This document shows, in pieces, positions 43,687 through 52,559 of a DNA stretch of 64,000 nucleotides (positions are counted from its first letter, which is position 1; every line of letters begins with the position of its first letter). The DNA comes from Verrucomicrobiaceae bacterium (GTDB lineage: Bacteria > Verrucomicrobiota > Verrucomicrobiia > Verrucomicrobiales > Verrucomicrobiaceae): positions 868,001 through 932,000 of the forward strand of contig JACKQF010000001.1 of the NCBI GenBank assembly GCA_024232965.1. The letters run 5' to 3'. Below the pieces are notes generated by a model. The model was not told the origin of the DNA. It saw nothing but the letters and a program-made list of their open reading frames with translations, and made no database searches. Made by a program: the position numbers and the translations under genes.

Positions 43687-45470
43687 GGCTGGGTCACGAT
43701 GCGGAGAAGGCCGGAGCCGTGCTCGGTATTGAAAGCGTGCACGCTGGTTTTTCCGCCGACTTCGACGGTGACGTCGTAAAGACCGCGATGGCCGCGTGTG
43801 GAGAGGGTTCCATGCGAATCGGTTTTACCTGTTGCTTGGGTGCGCCATTGGCCGCAGACGAGGTCTCGCCAGACTTTGGCGTTCGGTTTCTCGCTCCAGT
43901 CATTGCGCCAGAGGGCGGTCTCGGGCTTCCATCCGGCTCCTTCCCAAAAGACCCATAAAATCATGCCGCTGTAGGCGGGATGACTGTAGGCCATGATCAG
44001 CACGTCGCGCAGCCAGTCGGCCTGGAGTTGTTCGTCGCCATTGGTGATGACGTCAAACTCGGTGAGTTCAAGATTTGGGACCAAGGCGGCAAAACGGTCG
44101 CTGATGCGTAGCATCTCCTCAGGGCCGGGCAAAAAGCTGCTGTGAAAGTGGGCCTGATTGCCGATGCCATCGGGTGCGGCACCTTGGGCGATGAGATCCT
44201 TGATGCAGTCGTAGAACTCGTCCTGCTGTCGGCCTGGACGGAAGACTTGATCCTCGTTGATCCACAGCGGGAGGCCGCTACGGGTGCGCGCAGCCTTGAA
44301 GACATCGGCATAGAAGTCTGGCCCCAAAACCTTGTCCACAGTGTTGCGTGGATCCTCCCAGCCTGCGGGATGATTGACCGCATCCCACTCGTCGACGAGG
44401 CCTCCCGCTCCCTTCATGACGCTATCGAGGTGGTTCATGACGCGATCGCGGATGGCCTTCGGATCGTCCTTCAATTTCTCCGACCAGGGCTCCCAAGGTC
44501 CCCAGCACAGGTAATGACCGCGTGCTTTTAGGTCATGAGACTTGGCCCAAGCGAGGGCATTCAGCGTCCACTCGGGTTGGTAGCTCTTGCTCTGGGTCGC
44601 GACGCCGCCATTCCAAGCGAAGGGCTTCAAGTCATTCTCCAGCACGATGGCGCTGAAGTTTTCATCGATCATGTCGCGATACTTTTGAGCCGCCGCATCT
44701 TCGCCGACTAGGAGCTTGGCCTTGACGGCCGTGCCGAAGGCAAAGGCGTGGCGTTTGAGGGTGACGCTGATCTTCGCGTCAGGCACGGGCTTGCCGTCTT
44801 CACTCACGACTTCAATGGCGATGTCCGTGGTGCGGTATTTGGCGATGCGTTCGAGCGCAAGCTTCCGCCAGGGGGCATCGGCCTCGCGACCTGGATAGGC
44901 GATGTAGGGGCGTGGGAGCTTGGCCATGTCAAAGTCAGCGCCGTAGTTGATCAGGCGCATGTTGGCGATCTCCAGCGTTTGCTTCTTACCACCGGGTAGA
45001 ATGGAGGCAAAGGTGACCCCGGTCTTGGAGTCGATGCGTGCGGGGAAGGGGACGAAGATGGTTTGCCATTCGCTGGTGAGATCCGCGGCGTCTTGCCCCA
45101 GTTTTTCGTAGTTCGGCGGTTCTTTGATTTCGACAAAGACCTGCACGCGGCCTTTGCCATCGGTGCTGCTGCCGGGAACGAAGCGTGCATCAAAGGCAAC
45201 CAAAACACGATCGCCGGTCTTGATCTCGCCGCTGACGGCGGTGCTGAGTTGAAGCTGAAACGGACCTGCGGTGTTATCGACCACATCGAGACGCCAGCCT
45301 TGGCCGTGCTCCGCAAAGTCGGCTTTTTCCGCCTTCCACAGTTTGCTGCTGCCCATCGCCTGGGCTGCGCCCTGCCAATCGGTGGGCAACATGTCTCTGC
45401 CGCCTTCCGGGATCGGGGCGGCGTAGGTGGAGGCGCAGAGCAAGATGACGGCGGCAAGTTTGGTGAGCAT
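43683..45470 (-). CDS. GH10 endo-beta-1,4-xylanase-like protein with altered acid/base residue
   Basis: A 595-residue secreted protein. Residues about 30-190 resemble a carbohydrate-binding module (CBM4/9 type) and about 215-520 a GH10 barrel (FSAIVLENDLKPFAW, KARGHYLCWG). The nucleophile Glu471 in LELTEFDV is kept, but the usual WDVVNE acid/base Glu is His367 in WDAVNHP. The enzyme may be inactive, may use another acid, or may have a different reaction. A short beta domain closes the C-terminus. It is the only minus-strand gene in this part of the locus and diverges from pdxA-like 45579. Confidence 0.82.
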   Translation of the reverse strand: MLTKLAAVILLCASTYAAPIPEGGRDMLPTDWQGAAQAMGSSKLWKAEKADFAEHGQGWRLDVVDNTAGPFQLQLSTAVSGEIKTGDRVLVAFDARFVPGSSTDGKGRVQVFVEIKEPPNYEKLGQDAADLTSEWQTIFVPFPARIDSKTGVTFASILPGGKKQTLEIANMRLINYGADFDMAKLPRPYIAYPGREADAPWRKLALERIAKYRTTDIAIEVVSEDGKPVPDAKISVTLKRHAFAFGTAVKAKLLVGEDAAAQKYRDMIDENFSAIVLENDLKPFAWNGGVATQSKSYQPEWTLNALAWAKSHDLKARGHYLCWGPWEPWSEKLKDDPKAIRDRVMNHLDSVMKGAGGLVDEWDAVNHPAGWEDPRNTVDKVLGPDFYADVFKAARTRSGLPLWINEDQVFRPGRQQDEFYDCIKDLIAQGAAPDGIGNQAHFHSSFLPGPEEMLRISDRFAALVPNLELTEFDVITNGDEQLQADWLRDVLIMAYSHPAYSGMILWVFWEGAGWKPETALWRNDWSEKPNAKVWRDLVCGQWRTQATGKTDSHGTLSTRGHRGLYDVTVEVGGKTSVHAFNTEHGSGLLRIVTQP

Positions 45471-45578
45471 TAGGGACGAATTTGGCTGCGTCCCGCTGGG
45501 TGTCCAGCGGTGACTCTGGCATTTTCGCCGGTCTTGCGTGGCAGGATTCGCTGCCTAGAATCGTTGGCCTTACCAACC

Positions 45579-46577
45579 ATGTCCAAACCTCTCATTGCCA
45601 TCACGATGGGCGACCCTGCGGGGGTCGGTCCCGAAGTCTGTCTTCAATTGCTCGCCAACGAGGAGGTGAGGAGTTTCGCCGTGCCAGTGGTATTCGGAGA
45701 TGCGCGCCTGCTATCGCGCTGCGCCCGGCAGACGGGTTTGCAAGCACCGAAGCGAATCCTTTCGGAGATCGACTGGCCGGACGCCTTCCGCAGCATTGAG
45801 GAACCGGCGGTGCTGGATCTGTTTGGATTTGATGCGGAAGACTTCGTGCCTGGAATCGTCAGTGCAAAGACCGGCGCGGCGGGTTATCACTATGTCATCA
45901 AGAGCATCGAGGCAGCGATGGCGGGGCAGGTGGCGGCGGTTGCGACGGCGCCCCTGAACAAAGAGGCGCTGCGGGCTGCGGGTGTGATGTACCCGGGCCA
46001 CACAGAGATTTTTACCGATAAGACAGGGGCAAAGAAGTCCTGCATGTTTCAATACAGCGATGAGGTGCGCGCGAGTTTTGTGACGGTGCACTGCGGCTAC
46101 CATGAGGTGCCCGCTCTGATAACGAAGGAGCGCATTCTGGACGTGATCGAACTGACCGCAGCAGCGATGCAACGCATTCGCGGCACGGTCCCAAAAATTG
46201 GTGTGCTGGGCCTGAACCCTCATGCCGGTGAGCATGGTCTTTTTGGCAACGGCGAAGAAGAGAATATCATCATCCCGGCGATGGAGGCGGCTCGCGCCAA
46301 AGGGATCAACGTCGAAGGCCCGATCCCTCCAGACACGGCCTTTCTGCCGGGGAAGCGTCGCAGTACGGATGCCTTTGTGTGCATGTATCACGATCAGGGG
46401 CACATTCCGTTGAAGGCCTTGGCCTTTGATACGGCGGTGAACACGACGCTGGGTCTGCCGATGATCCGCACCAGTGTGGATCACGGGACTGCCTGCGACA
46501 TCGCCTGGCAGGGGAAGGCGACGGGGAGCAGTCTGGTGGAGGCGGTCCGTCTGGCGGTGAAGCTGGCGGGGCAGTGA
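45579..46577 (+). CDS. pdxA: PdxA-family dehydrogenase (4-hydroxythreonine-4-phosphate or 4-phosphothreonate type)
   Basis: A 332-residue NAD-dependent oxidative decarboxylase. TMGDPAGVGPE at the N-terminus, YPGHTEIF, NPHAGEHGLFGNGEE and YHDQGHIPLKALAFD are the family's metal and substrate motifs. It either makes pyridoxal phosphate precursors or, as a PdxA2-type enzyme, oxidises 4-phospho-threonate/erythronate in acid-sugar catabolism. A DUF1537 kinase, the usual partner in the second pathway, is encoded at 54381 in the same window, but not beside it. ATG 45579 is chosen because MSKPLIAITMGDPAG is the normal N-terminus. Confidence 0.88.
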   Translation: MSKPLIAITMGDPAGVGPEVCLQLLANEEVRSFAVPVVFGDARLLSRCARQTGLQAPKRILSEIDWPDAFRSIEEPAVLDLFGFDAEDFVPGIVSAKTGAAGYHYVIKSIEAAMAGQVAAVATAPLNKEALRAAGVMYPGHTEIFTDKTGAKKSCMFQYSDEVRASFVTVHCGYHEVPALITKERILDVIELTAAAMQRIRGTVPKIGVLGLNPHAGEHGLFGNGEEENIIIPAMEAARAKGINVEGPIPPDTAFLPGKRRSTDAFVCMYHDQGHIPLKALAFDTAVNTTLGLPMIRTSVDHGTACDIAWQGKATGSSLVEAVRLAVKLAGQ

Positions 46578-46594
46578 TGATTTGCTCCGCAGAG

Positions 46595-46864
46595 CTACAG
46601 CCGAAACAGAGCGCCTGCCCTATCCTCAAGACTATCCCGCATGTCGCGAACCGCCGCAGCCGCGTCAAACCCTTCTATGCCAACAATCACTCTGCGTTTT
46701 CCTCTCTTTTCTAGCTTTGCCTCGGCGGGCTCCCTCTCCAGGAGAATTCTGTCCCCAACGATACTGGCGCGTAAGCTAGAACCAGCCTGTAGCTGCATAA
46801 AGTCACGCATGCTCTTGGGCAGGACGAGGCGTCCTCCTGCATCGACTTCAAGGATAGCGGTCAT
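46595..46864 (-). CDS. AbrB/MazE-type DNA-binding (antitoxin-like) protein
   Basis: An 89-residue protein whose N-terminal half is a swapped-hairpin AbrB fold: EVDAGGRLVLPKSMRDFMQL followed by GSSLRASIVGDRILLE. The C-terminus is charged and helical, as in toxin-neutralising tails. No PIN or MazF toxin gene lies next to it, so it is either an orphan antitoxin or a small transcription factor. I start at the ATG at 46864, which precedes the fold directly. Confidence 0.75.
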   Translation of the reverse strand: MTAILEVDAGGRLVLPKSMRDFMQLQAGSSLRASIVGDRILLEREPAEAKLEKRGKRRVIVGIEGFDAAAAVRDMRDSLEDRAGALFRL

Positions 46865-47012
46865 AGTAGAGAGAATGGCATGAGAAGTGGGAGACGCAAT
46901 GCCATTGATCTGTGCTGACCTGTCGGTAGCAGCTTGGCAGGATTCTGCGGGGACTATGTCAGATGCGCGCATCTTGCATGGCTGGAGGGTTCTGGGACGT
47001 TTGAATGGGGTG

Positions 47013-50000
47013 ATGAGATGGATTTTTCTGCTGCTGATCTTGCTGCCCAGTCCCCGGGCTCTGGCCGGGGTGAGTTTTAGTCGTGACGTGCTGCCGATTC
47101 TGTCCGAAAACTGCCTGAGTTGTCACGGACAGGATGAGGGGCATCGGAAGGCGGATCTGCGGCTGGACCTTCGCGAGGGCGCTATTGCGGTGAAGAAGGG
47201 CGTTGCTGCAGTAGTGCCGGGGAAGCCGGCTGAGAGTGAGTTGATCAAACGCATCCTCACTGCGGACGAAGAGGAGGTGATGCCGCCGGTGAAATCTCAC
47301 AAGGCGAGACTCAAAGATGCCGAGATCGCAGTCTTGCGCGATTGGATCGCCGAAGGTGCGGCGTGGGGGAAGCACTGGGCATTTGAGAAACCGGTGAAGG
47401 CATCGCTGCCTTCTTCGGATCTGCATCCAGTCGATGCTCTCGTAGCCAAGCGCTTAGCGGTGGAGGGGCTGAAGATGTCGGCTCGTGCGGAGCCTCATAC
47501 TTTGCTGCGCCGGGTGTCCTTTGATCTGACTGGGCTGCCGCCATCCGAGGCGGAGATCGCTGCTTTCGATAAAGACGCATCGACAGCGGCCTATGGCGCG
47601 CTTGTGGATCGGTTGTTGGCATCCAAACACTTTGGCGAGCGCATGGCGATGTGGTGGCTTGATGCGGCGCGCTATTCGGATACGGATGGCTTTCAGAGTG
47701 ATGCGACCCGCACGAACTGGCCTTGGCGCGATTGGGTGGTGGAGGCGTTCAATGCGAATATGCGGTTCGATCAGTTCACGCTGGAGCAGTTCGCGGGCGA
47801 TCTTTTGCCGAATGCGACGCCGGAACAGAAACTGGCGACTTGCTTTCATCGCAATCACATGACCAATGGCGAAGGCGGTCGTGATCCAGAGGAGTCTCGG
47901 GTGGATTATGTGCTGGATCGTGTGAACACGATTGGCTCGACTTGGCTGGGGTTGACGCTCGGCTGTACGCAGTGTCACTCCCACAAGTTCGATCCAATCA
48001 GCCAAGTCGATTACTACTCGATGACGGCGTTTTTCAACAGTATCGACGAGGACGGCAAGGCTGGCACGGCAGCGAAGCCCTATCTCAGCTACAGTTCAGC
48101 CCACGCCAAGCATGCGCTGGACGAGGCGCAGAAGTTGGTGGATGTGCGCAAGCCTCTGGAGGCAGCGGCGAGGAAGGCAGCAGAGGCTCCGTTTGCCAAA
48201 TGGCTGAGCGAGCGCGCAACAGAGGTGAAGTCTGGATTTGTGCCGTGGCATGAATTGCGAGGCGAGTTGGAATCCTCTGAGGGGACGCTGTTGGTCCAGG
48301 GTGCGGATGCGATCGTGCAGGCGAGTGGTCCGAATCCAAAACAAGATGACTACCGAGTGGTCGCGCCGGTAAAGCTCAAGCGCGTCACCGGGCTGCGGTT
48401 GGAGGTCTTGCCGCATGAGTCTCACACAGGGGGGGGATATTCACGGGGCGCATCTGGGGAATTTGTCCTGACGGATATCAAAGTGCAGGTGCGACATCAG
48501 GGAAGCACTCAAGTTCGTGATGTGAAGGTGGCATCCGCAGTCGCTGATGCGGCGAAGGAGAGCAAAGGTGCCCGCGAGTATGGTAGCGTGGCTGGTGTTT
48601 TGGATGACGATCCTCGCAATGGGTGGACCACGAAGGGTCTGCCCCACGATGTGCCAAGGGTGGCGGTCTTTGGTTTGGCTGAGCCTCTGATCATGGAGGA
48701 GGGGGAGGTGCTTGTCTTTGAACTGAAGCACCGATCCACCGAAGGGGATGCCAACATTGGGCGCTTCCGCGTGTCGGTAACGGATCAAGCGGGGCCAGCT
48801 TTGAAGACTATCGGCGTGACGCCGATGGAGGAACTGGCGGCAGTGAAGGGGGCTGACCTCAGTCGCCTAGATGCGAAGTTGCGCGAGCGCCTGATGGAGC
48901 AGTTTTTGGCTGACTACGCACCGTATCAGCGTGCGAAGGCCGCGATGGAACTCGCGAATGCGCAGGTGGCCGAGGTGAAAGGTGCGGCCAAGGTGAACGT
49001 GATGGTCCTAGCGAATCGTAAGACGCCGAGGGAGAGTCACGTCCTGGTTCGTGGGGTGTGGGATAAGCCGGGCGAAAAGGTGAAGCCTGGGGCTTTGTCT
49101 GCCATTTTGCCGTGGAAGGATGGCGCACCGCGCACGCGAATTGGGCTGGCGCAGTGGATCACGGATCGCGACAATCCGCTGACCGCGAGAGTGGTGGTGA
49201 ACCATCTATGGCAGATGTGTTTTGGGGTTGGTTTGGTTAAAACGGTGGAGGATCTGGGATTGCAGGGGGATCGCCCTGTTTATCCAGAGCTGCTGGATTG
49301 GCTGTCAGTTGAACTGATGGAAAGTGGCTGGGATCTGAAGCACATCTTGAAACTGATCGTGACGAGTGAGACGTACCGTCAGACCTCTGTGGCAACCCCG
49401 GATCAATTGCAGCGCGATCCGGAAAATCGTCTCTTGGCGAGAGGCGCACGCTTCCGATTGCCGAGTTGGATGCTGCGCGATGCGGCTCTGACGAATGCGG
49501 GTCTTCTGAATGCCACTTTGGGTGGGCCGCCGGTCCGTCCTTATCAGCCAGAGGGTGTGTGGGAGGAGCTATTCATGGGGCGCTACACCTATGTGCCGAG
49601 CGAAGGTGAAGCGCAGTATCGCCGCACGCTCTATGCCTTTTGGCGTCGATCCATCACGCCGACGTTCCTCTTTGATTCAGCCCAACGCCGCAGTTGCGAG
49701 GTGCGTATGGCGCGGACAAATACGCCATTGCAGGCTTTGACCCTATTGAATGATGACACCTATCTGGAGGCATCCCGCGCGCTGGCAGATCAATCGCTGG
49801 CGTTGCCTTTGGATCAGCGATTGAAGACGATTTATCGCCGTGTCCTGGCTCGCTGGCCTTCCGCAACAGAGTTGGTTGTTTTGAAACGCGAGCATGATCG
49901 TGCCCTGCTCTACTATGGGGCGAATGCCAATGCGGCGACTTCGTTTGTGGCTGTGGGGCAACGGCCACCTGTGAAGGCTGCGGCGGAGTTGGCTGCGACG

Positions 50001-50054
50001 ATGTTGGTTGCTAGTATGATTTTGAATCTCGATGAAGCTATCACTCATGAATAG
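47013..50054 (+). CDS. Planctomycete-type cytochrome with DUF1549 and DUF1553 domains (PSCyt1-PSCyt2-PSD1)
   Basis: A 1013-residue secreted protein with a signal peptide. An N-terminal haem site CLSCHG (about residue 34) lies in the PSCyt1 domain; DUF1549 follows (RRVSFDLTGLPP, MAMWWLDAARYSDTDGFQ, TLGCTQCHSHKFDPI, the latter a second CxxCH). A discoidin-like insert of about 250 residues (about 430-640) comes before the PSD1/DUF1553 part (NPLTARVVVNHLWQMCFG, NTPLQALTLLNDDTYLEA). The role of these proteins is unproven; they are typical of Planctomycetota/Verrucomicrobiota and are paired with DUF1501 proteins, as here. Confidence 0.88.
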   Translation: MRWIFLLLILLPSPRALAGVSFSRDVLPILSENCLSCHGQDEGHRKADLRLDLREGAIAVKKGVAAVVPGKPAESELIKRILTADEEEVMPPVKSHKARLKDAEIAVLRDWIAEGAAWGKHWAFEKPVKASLPSSDLHPVDALVAKRLAVEGLKMSARAEPHTLLRRVSFDLTGLPPSEAEIAAFDKDASTAAYGALVDRLLASKHFGERMAMWWLDAARYSDTDGFQSDATRTNWPWRDWVVEAFNANMRFDQFTLEQFAGDLLPNATPEQKLATCFHRNHMTNGEGGRDPEESRVDYVLDRVNTIGSTWLGLTLGCTQCHSHKFDPISQVDYYSMTAFFNSIDEDGKAGTAAKPYLSYSSAHAKHALDEAQKLVDVRKPLEAAARKAAEAPFAKWLSERATEVKSGFVPWHELRGELESSEGTLLVQGADAIVQASGPNPKQDDYRVVAPVKLKRVTGLRLEVLPHESHTGGGYSRGASGEFVLTDIKVQVRHQGSTQVRDVKVASAVADAAKESKGAREYGSVAGVLDDDPRNGWTTKGLPHDVPRVAVFGLAEPLIMEEGEVLVFELKHRSTEGDANIGRFRVSVTDQAGPALKTIGVTPMEELAAVKGADLSRLDAKLRERLMEQFLADYAPYQRAKAAMELANAQVAEVKGAAKVNVMVLANRKTPRESHVLVRGVWDKPGEKVKPGALSAILPWKDGAPRTRIGLAQWITDRDNPLTARVVVNHLWQMCFGVGLVKTVEDLGLQGDRPVYPELLDWLSVELMESGWDLKHILKLIVTSETYRQTSVATPDQLQRDPENRLLARGARFRLPSWMLRDAALTNAGLLNATLGGPPVRPYQPEGVWEELFMGRYTYVPSEGEAQYRRTLYAFWRRSITPTFLFDSAQRRSCEVRMARTNTPLQALTLLNDDTYLEASRALADQSLALPLDQRLKTIYRRVLARWPSATELVVLKREHDRALLYYGANANAATSFVAVGQRPPVKAAAELAATMLVASMILNLDEAITHE

Positions 50055-51126
50055 ACCTGACTTTGTGACAACTCGCCGATCCCTGTTGACCGCCGCGGCA
50101 TCGATGGTGGTGGCTCCTTACGTTCGTTCTGAGAGCAAAACCGCTCCAGAATTTCATGGTCAGGTGGTAGGCCATGGCGGATTCCAATATCGAGTCGATA
50201 AGCTGTGGAGCAAGGCAGATCCAGCCACTCATCCGGTGAAGGATTGTCATGAGATGGTCCAAGCCAGCGATGGTCGCCTTTTTCTGCTGACGAATCAGGC
50301 GAAGAACAATGTGCTGATCTATGACGTGGCTGGTGCTCTGCTGGGGGCGTGGACGATTGGATTTCGCGGTGCGCATGGGTTGACCTTGCATCGGGAGGCC
50401 GGTGGGAAGGAGTTCCTCTACATCACGGATGCGAGTGCCGGGCGCGTTGTGAAGACGACACTGGAGGGTGAAATTGTCCTGGAGATCGAGCCTCCGACAA
50501 AGCTGGGGCAGTATTCGGAAAGGGAATCCTTTAACCCGACGGAGACAGCTATCGGTCCAAATGGAGACATCTACATCGCGGATGGCTACGGGTCGCAGTG
50601 GATCTCACGATATGATAAAAGTGGGAAGTTCATCAGCAAGTTTGGAGGAAAGAGCACCCAGCCGATCAATGGTGGGAAGTTCATGCAGGCGCACGGTGTG
50701 GCCCTTGATACTCGTGGCCCCGAGCCTCTATTGGTTTGTACGGAGCGCATCCGCAATGAGTTTAACTGGTTCACGCTAGAGGGGCAGCATGTGCGTGGCG
50801 TCTATCTGCCGGGCGCGTATGTCAGCCGCCCCGTGATTGCTGGACGGTATCTCTATTCAGGTGTGTGCTTTGGTGCCAAGCCGGACGATTATCGCATGTG
50901 GCAGGGGCGGGGTTTTGTCACCATCCTGGACGACAAAGATCAAGTGGTCTCAAATCCTGGAGGTTTGGCGCCGGTCTATGAAGGCGGGCGTCTGAAGGTG
51001 ATGCTGCAGGATCGACCGGTGTTTAACAACTGCCACGATGTGTGTGTGGATTCAGCGGGCGATCTGTACGTGTGTCAGTGGAACAGCGGGAACGTGTATC
51101 CCTACAAACTTCATCGCGAAGCATGA
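50047..51126 (+). CDS. Tat-exported NHL-type beta-propeller protein
   Basis: A 359-residue protein (start 50047; ATG 50032 possible) with a twin-arginine leader, TTRRSLLTAAASM. NHL-like repeats are visible (TETAIGPNGDIYIADGYGSQ, DVCVDSAGDLYVCQW), giving a six-bladed propeller. It overlaps the end of the cytochrome gene and the start of the DUF1501 gene, so the three form one operon. A binding or enzymatic role cannot be read from the sequence. Confidence 0.78.
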   Translation: MNRPDFVTTRRSLLTAAASMVVAPYVRSESKTAPEFHGQVVGHGGFQYRVDKLWSKADPATHPVKDCHEMVQASDGRLFLLTNQAKNNVLIYDVAGALLGAWTIGFRGAHGLTLHREAGGKEFLYITDASAGRVVKTTLEGEIVLEIEPPTKLGQYSERESFNPTETAIGPNGDIYIADGYGSQWISRYDKSGKFISKFGGKSTQPINGGKFMQAHGVALDTRGPEPLLVCTERIRNEFNWFTLEGQHVRGVYLPGAYVSRPVIAGRYLYSGVCFGAKPDDYRMWQGRGFVTILDDKDQVVSNPGGLAPVYEGGRLKVMLQDRPVFNNCHDVCVDSAGDLYVCQWNSGNVYPYKLHREA

Positions 51127-52559
51127 CTCAACCAACTACACCCGAGCTTCAACTGTCGCGGCGCGCGTTTTTGAATGGCGCTGCTGGCGTCTCGGTCGGC
51201 GCAATGGCTTTGACCGATCTTTTGCGCGGCGAGGTGCCTCGGCCAGGAATGGCTTCGCTGCCGCATTTTGCGGCGTGTGCGAAGAATGTGATCTTTCTCA
51301 CGCAGTCCGGCGGGCCATCGCAGATTGAGCTCTTTGACCACAAGCCGGGCCTGATGAAGTGGGCGGGCAAGGAACTCCCGGAGTCAGTGCGTCAAGGGCA
51401 GCGGTTGACGACGATGACGGCCAATCAAAAGCAACTGATCCTGCCTGGGATCACCAAGTTTTTCCGTCATGGTCAAAGCGGTGCCACGATCAGCGAGTGG
51501 CTGCCTCATTTGGGCGAGGTGGCAGATGATTTGTGTTTCATCAAGTCGATGAACACGGACCAAATCAATCACGCCCCAGCGATGACGAAATTTTTGACCG
51601 GGCACCAACTGCCGGGGCGTCCGAGTCTTGGCGCGTGGGTCAGCTATGGTCTAGGCAGTATGAATCGGAATCTACCGGATTACTTGGTGCTGATTTCAAA
51701 GATGCAGCGTCCGAGCGATCAACCGCTCTACGACCACTACTGGGGCAGCGGCTTTTTGCCATCGCGCTATCAGGGCGTGAAGTTGCGCAATGCCAAGGAC
51801 CCGGTACTTTACCTCAATGATCCTGCGGGGCTACCGCGAGACTTGCGCCGTGGGATGTTGGATGGGATCGCGGAACTGAATCAAATGCGACTGGATGCGA
51901 CAGGCGATCCTGAGATCTCGACGCGCATCCTGCAATACGAGATGGCCTTTCGGATGCAGGCGAGTGTGCCCGATCTGACGGAAATCAGCGATGAACCGGA
52001 GTCGGTCTTTGAACTGTATGGTCCAGACTCCAGGAGGGCAGGGAGTTACGCTGCTAATTGCATTTTGGCGCGACGGTTGGTGGAACGCGGTGTTCGTTTT
52101 GTTCAATTGGTTCACCCAGACTGGGATCATCACAGTCGCCTGCCGAGTTGGTGTACGGCCCGCTGTCGCGACACAGATCAACCGAGCGCGGCCTTGATCA
52201 AGGATTTGAAGCAACGGGGTCTGCTCGATGACACTCTCGTCGTCTGGGGTGGCGAGTTTGGTCGTGGCGTCGCGGGACAGGGGAAGTGGGATAGCCCAGA
52301 AGCGGGGCGGGATCATCACCCACGCTGCTTCACCGTGTGGATGGCTGGGGGCGGGGTGAAGCGTGGCGTCACTTTTGGTGCGACCGATGAGTTTAGCTAC
52401 AACGTTGCCGAGAATCCGGTACATGTGCGCGATTTGCACGCGACGATCATGGCGCAATTGGGCATCGATCACGAACGATTCACCTACCGCTTCCAAGGGC
52501 TCGACTTCCGACTGACCGGAGTCGAACCAGCGCGAGTGGTGCAGGAGTTGCTGAGTTAG
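51123..52559 (+). CDS. DUF1501 domain protein, Tat-exported
   Basis: A 478-residue protein with a twin-arginine leader (LSRRAFLNGAAG). The alkaline-phosphatase-like DUF1501 fold shows FLTQSGGPSQIELFDHKP near the start and VVWGGEFGR and GRDHHPRCFTVWMAGGG further on; the metal-site residues are typical. It is the usual companion of DUF1549/1553 cytochromes. The ATG at 51123 overlaps the previous stop (ATGA); it ends in a 4-base convergent overlap with the MscS gene. Confidence 0.87.
   Translation: MTQPTTPELQLSRRAFLNGAAGVSVGAMALTDLLRGEVPRPGMASLPHFAACAKNVIFLTQSGGPSQIELFDHKPGLMKWAGKELPESVRQGQRLTTMTANQKQLILPGITKFFRHGQSGATISEWLPHLGEVADDLCFIKSMNTDQINHAPAMTKFLTGHQLPGRPSLGAWVSYGLGSMNRNLPDYLVLISKMQRPSDQPLYDHYWGSGFLPSRYQGVKLRNAKDPVLYLNDPAGLPRDLRRGMLDGIAELNQMRLDATGDPEISTRILQYEMAFRMQASVPDLTEISDEPESVFELYGPDSRRAGSYAANCILARRLVERGVRFVQLVHPDWDHHSRLPSWCTARCRDTDQPSAALIKDLKQRGLLDDTLVVWGGEFGRGVAGQGKWDSPEAGRDHHPRCFTVWMAGGGVKRGVTFGATDEFSYNVAENPVHVRDLHATIMAQLGIDHERFTYRFQGLDFRLTGVEPARVVQELLS

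Noticed and set aside
46595..46864. A toxin-antitoxin pair
   Set aside because: Only the AbrB-like half is present; neither neighbour resembles a toxin.
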